Assembly: GCA_902604975.1 (NCBI GenBank)
Contig: CACLAY010000002.1
Span: 1 to 64,000, forward strand
Direction of reading: 5' to 3'
Source of the DNA: an uncultured Pelagibacteraceae bacterium
GTDB lineage: Bacteria; Pseudomonadota; Alphaproteobacteria; Pelagibacterales; Pelagibacteraceae
Length of the DNA stretch: 64,000 nucleotides
Below are positions 61,706 to 64,000 of the stretch, in pieces. The notes beneath the pieces were generated by a model. It searched no databases and had not been told where the DNA came from. It saw only the letters and a program-made list of their open reading frames with translations. The number at the start of each line of letters is the position of its first letter. Position 1 is the first letter of the stretch. The position numbers and the translations under genes are program-made.

Positions 61706-62767
61706 ATGAAAGCTCAGGTTTTGCACAAGTATGATCCAGAAATGAAAGAAGAAGTTTGGGTCACAGAACAAGAAATGCCAGATCCAAAATTAGAAAAATC
61801 ATCAGATGTAATAGTAAAAATAGGTGCTGCAGGAGTTTGCAGAACAGATTTACATATTATTGAGGGTGTATGGAAACACATTCAAGATCCAGATGGAGAT
61901 TTACTTCCATGTGTTATGGGTCATGAAAATGCTGGTTGGATTGAGGAAGTCGGCAAAGATGTAACAAATTTTAAAAAAGGAGACCCTGTTATTCTTCATC
62001 CTTTAATATCAGGTACTGATGGCACTTGTCTAGATTGCAGAAGAGGTAATGATATGCATGCAGAGGCAGGAGCATTTCCAGGATTGAGTATGAAAGAAGG
62101 AGGTTATTCTGAATTGCTAAAAACTAGTGTGAGAAATTTAATTAAAATTCCTAAAATTCTAACCCCAAAAGATGTAGCACCATTTTCAGATGCTGGACTT
62201 ACAGCTTATAGAGTTGTTAAAAAAGCAACTAGGCTTTTATTGCCAGGAGATAGTTGTGTAGTTATTGGCGCTGGTGGTTTAGGTCATATTGCAATTCAAT
62301 GCCTGAGAGCAATGTGTGCTGCTCATATTATTATCGTTGAGAAATCCCAAAAAGCACTTGATCATGCAATGTCATTAGGTGGAGATCATGGAGTATTAAT
62401 TGATGGTAATGAAGTAGAAAAAGTAAAAGAACTTACCAAAGGAAAAGGTGCTGAAGCTGTCATAGATTTTGTTGGTGAGAAAGGATCAACATCAATGGGT
62501 TTAAATATGACAAGACCTGGAGGTTACTTTTATATTGTAGGATATGGTGAAGAAATTAAAATTCTTGCAGTAGATGTGATTTTTACTGAGAGAAATATTA
62601 TAGGAAATTTAGTAGGAACGTGGTCTGAATTATATGAACTAATGGAGTTGGCTGACAAGGGGTTGGTCAAACTTTCAATGGCTGAATATAGATTAGACGA
62701 TGCTAACAAAGCGCTACATGATCTTAATGATGGAAAAGTCAAAGGTCGTGCAGTGTTAGTTCCATAA
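61706..62767 (+). CDS. Zinc-type (MDR) alcohol dehydrogenase
   Basis: NAD(P)-dependent medium-chain dehydrogenase. The 353-residue protein has GAAGVCRTDLHIIEG and MGHENAGWIEEVGKDV with the catalytic Cys and His, then the Rossmann site VVIGAGGLGHIAIQCLRAM. The usual structural-zinc lobe (four Cys) reads GTDGTCLDCRRGNDMHAEAG, keeping only two Cys, so that zinc is probably absent. The start is marked by a strong GAGAGG ribosome-binding site, uncommon in this window. 113 bases separate it from the reductase, so it may have its own promoter with the binding protein that follows. Confidence 0.92.
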   Translation: MKAQVLHKYDPEMKEEVWVTEQEMPDPKLEKSSDVIVKIGAAGVCRTDLHIIEGVWKHIQDPDGDLLPCVMGHENAGWIEEVGKDVTNFKKGDPVILHPLISGTDGTCLDCRRGNDMHAEAGAFPGLSMKEGGYSELLKTSVRNLIKIPKILTPKDVAPFSDAGLTAYRVVKKATRLLLPGDSCVVIGAGGLGHIAIQCLRAMCAAHIIIVEKSQKALDHAMSLGGDHGVLIDGNEVEKVKELTKGKGAEAVIDFVGEKGSTSMGLNMTRPGGYFYIVGYGEEIKILAVDVIFTERNIIGNLVGTWSELYELMELADKGLVKLSMAEYRLDDANKALHDLNDGKVKGRAVLVP

Positions 62768-62790
62768 ATAACAAAAGAGAGGAAATGAAG

Positions 62791-64000
62791 ATGAAGACAA
62801 TAAAAACTTGCGTAACTGCTCTTATATCAGCTTTGTTGGTATTCAGTCCTGTTGCGTATGCTGATAAGTGGAGTGATCAATTTCCACATATCAAAACTAC
62901 TGGGGATATTCCCGGTGAGTGTTCTTACGAGTCAATGTCAAAAAAAGACTACTCTGGTAAAACACTAAAAATAAATACACATGCTGTGCCAGTTATGGGT
63001 GAGCCAACAGCTCTTCATGCTGAACAGTTTGCTAAGTTAACTGGAGCAAAAGTTGATGTAACTCATACACCAGCTGGAGATCTATATGCAAAAGCTATGG
63101 TTCCTTTCCAAGCAGGTCAAGCTCCATATGATATCGTATTTGGATTTTCTAATTTCATTAATGATTGGAGAAGATACTTAGAACCAGTTCCAAAAAAATA
63201 TGTTGAGATGAAACAAATGCAAGACGTTACCCCATCTCACATTGGTGTAGCTTCTTGGGATGGTGTCATGTATCAGTTTCCAGTTGATGGTGATAGACAC
63301 TATCTTAAATATAGAAAAGATGTCATTGACAATCCTGAATATCAAAAAAAATATAAAGCCGACACTGGTAAAGAGTTAAGAGTTCCACAAACTTGGAAAG
63401 AGTATGGAGAAATGGCTGCTTACTTTAATGATTGGGACTGGGATGGTGATGGTGAGAAAGAATATGGATCAGCAGAGGTAATGAAAAAAGATGACCTTAT
63501 GTATGCTGCTTTCTATTCTAGATCAGCTGCTTATTCTAAAAACCCTAAAACACCAGGTGGTTTTTTCTTTGATCTAGAGACTATGACTCCACTAATTAAT
63601 AATCCTGGTTTTGTAGAAGCTCTAACTGACTGGGTTGCTGCTACTAAATACGTTCCACCAGGAGGGATTAACTTCGGTTTAGGTGATGAAATTGGATCAT
63701 TTGGTGGTGGACAAACTTTATTTAGTTTTTCATGGGATGATGCATTTGTTGCAGCTATGCAACCTGACAGCCCAATTAACAATAAAGTTGGTGCTGCACA
63801 ATTACCAGGTGCTATGAAAGTTTGGAATAGAAAATCTAATTCTTGGGATGAAGGTTTTAACCAAGCTCCTTTCTTCGTATGGGGATGGGCAGTTGGTGTT
63901 GCTAAGAAAAGTAAAGAGAAAGAAATGGCATTTGACTATTTGTGTTTCTTTGCTAACGAGGCAAATCACCAAGCTGATATAGGAATTGGTAGATTTGGAG
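62791..64000 (+). CDS. ABC transporter substrate-binding protein, family 1 (3' end cut by window)
   Basis: Periplasmic solute-binding protein, probably for a sugar or polyol. The ATG at 62791 lies 8 bases after GAGAGG; the ATG at 62785 would crowd it. A signal peptide (TIKTCVTALISALLVFSPVAYA) precedes TLKINTHAVPVMGEPTALHAEQFAKLTGAKVDVTHTPAGDLYAKAMVPFQAGQAPYDIVFGFSNFI, RYRKDV-like YLKYRKDVIDNP, VPQTWKEYGEMAAYFN, then DWDGDGEKEYG, WDDAFVAAMQPD and the tail up to GIGRFG at the edge. About 403 residues are visible. Solute-binding family 1 shape is clear; substrate is not. The transporter subunits presumably lie to the right. Confidence 0.88.
   Translation, partial: MKTIKTCVTALISALLVFSPVAYADKWSDQFPHIKTTGDIPGECSYESMSKKDYSGKTLKINTHAVPVMGEPTALHAEQFAKLTGAKVDVTHTPAGDLYAKAMVPFQAGQAPYDIVFGFSNFINDWRRYLEPVPKKYVEMKQMQDVTPSHIGVASWDGVMYQFPVDGDRHYLKYRKDVIDNPEYQKKYKADTGKELRVPQTWKEYGEMAAYFNDWDWDGDGEKEYGSAEVMKKDDLMYAAFYSRSAAYSKNPKTPGGFFFDLETMTPLINNPGFVEALTDWVAATKYVPPGGINFGLGDEIGSFGGGQTLFSFSWDDAFVAAMQPDSPINNKVGAAQLPGAMKVWNRKSNSWDEGFNQAPFFVWGWAVGVAKKSKEKEMAFDYLCFFANEANHQADIGIGRFG

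Overview
The window is AT-rich, tightly packed bacterial chromosome with short or overlapping gene junctions, lysine/asparagine/isoleucine-rich proteins and a single tRNA. Gene content and order point to an alphaproteobacterium, and the streamlining suggests the SAR11 group (Candidatus Pelagibacter or a close relative). That assignment is from memory of family features, not from a database search.

Layout. 1-3392: leftward rho-hemJ-hemH-hemE. 3393-3676: AT-rich gap with a perfect DnaA box; its flanks (hemE on one side, the DUF299 regulator, maf, aroE, coaE and dnaQ on the other) match the order I recall around Caulobacter Cori and the Rickettsia origin, so I call it the probable chromosomal oriC. 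3677-10923: ppsR-maf-aroE-coaE-dnaQ rightward, secB-like/fxsA leftward, tim44-smr rightward, hslU/hslV leftward. 11015-17856: one compact rightward run, hisB-H-A-F-E, then malyl-CoA lyase, both malate-CoA ligase subunits, a HIT protein and a GNAT. 17849-22263: lolA, ftsK, a UbiH-like hydroxylase and a LON-domain protein. 22290-26474: accessory block with TPR and sulfotransferase genes and tRNA-Gly(GCC). 26467-33163: pterin dehydratase, rpe-heparinase-purH, a YggT-like protein, and a sodium:solute symporter with its DUF4212 partner. 33284-43805: acs, an EVE protein, a methyltransferase, tsaD with a tiny basic ORF, hemC-hemD, mscS, yggT, folD and an exported metallo-hydrolase. 43802-50858: small Cys-tailed protein, methyltransferase, photolyase-like flavoprotein, argG, IalB-like, aldo/keto reductase, BI-1, DUF2794, yciB, hspQ. 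51040-55160: ccmCDEFGH. 55174-64000: PagL-like protein, then a 2-hydroxyacid cluster (two FMN dehydrogenases, aminotransferase, FAD-linked dehydrogenase, NAD reductase, Zn alcohol dehydrogenase) ending in a periplasmic binding protein cut by the window edge.

How it fits together. Heme synthesis (hemJ/H/E near the origin, hemC/D at 39-40 kb) supplies the ccm cytochrome c maturation genes, whose products could accept electrons from the lactate/glycolate-type dehydrogenases. Malate-CoA ligase plus malyl-CoA lyase and the glyoxylate reductase/2-hydroxyacid genes both touch glyoxylate. The acetate-type symporter and acs lie close together and suggest organic acid scavenging. No intergenic stretch exceeds 300 bases; the longest is the putative origin (284) and the next is 36320-36534 (215). 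I saw no CRISPR array, insertion sequence or rRNA.
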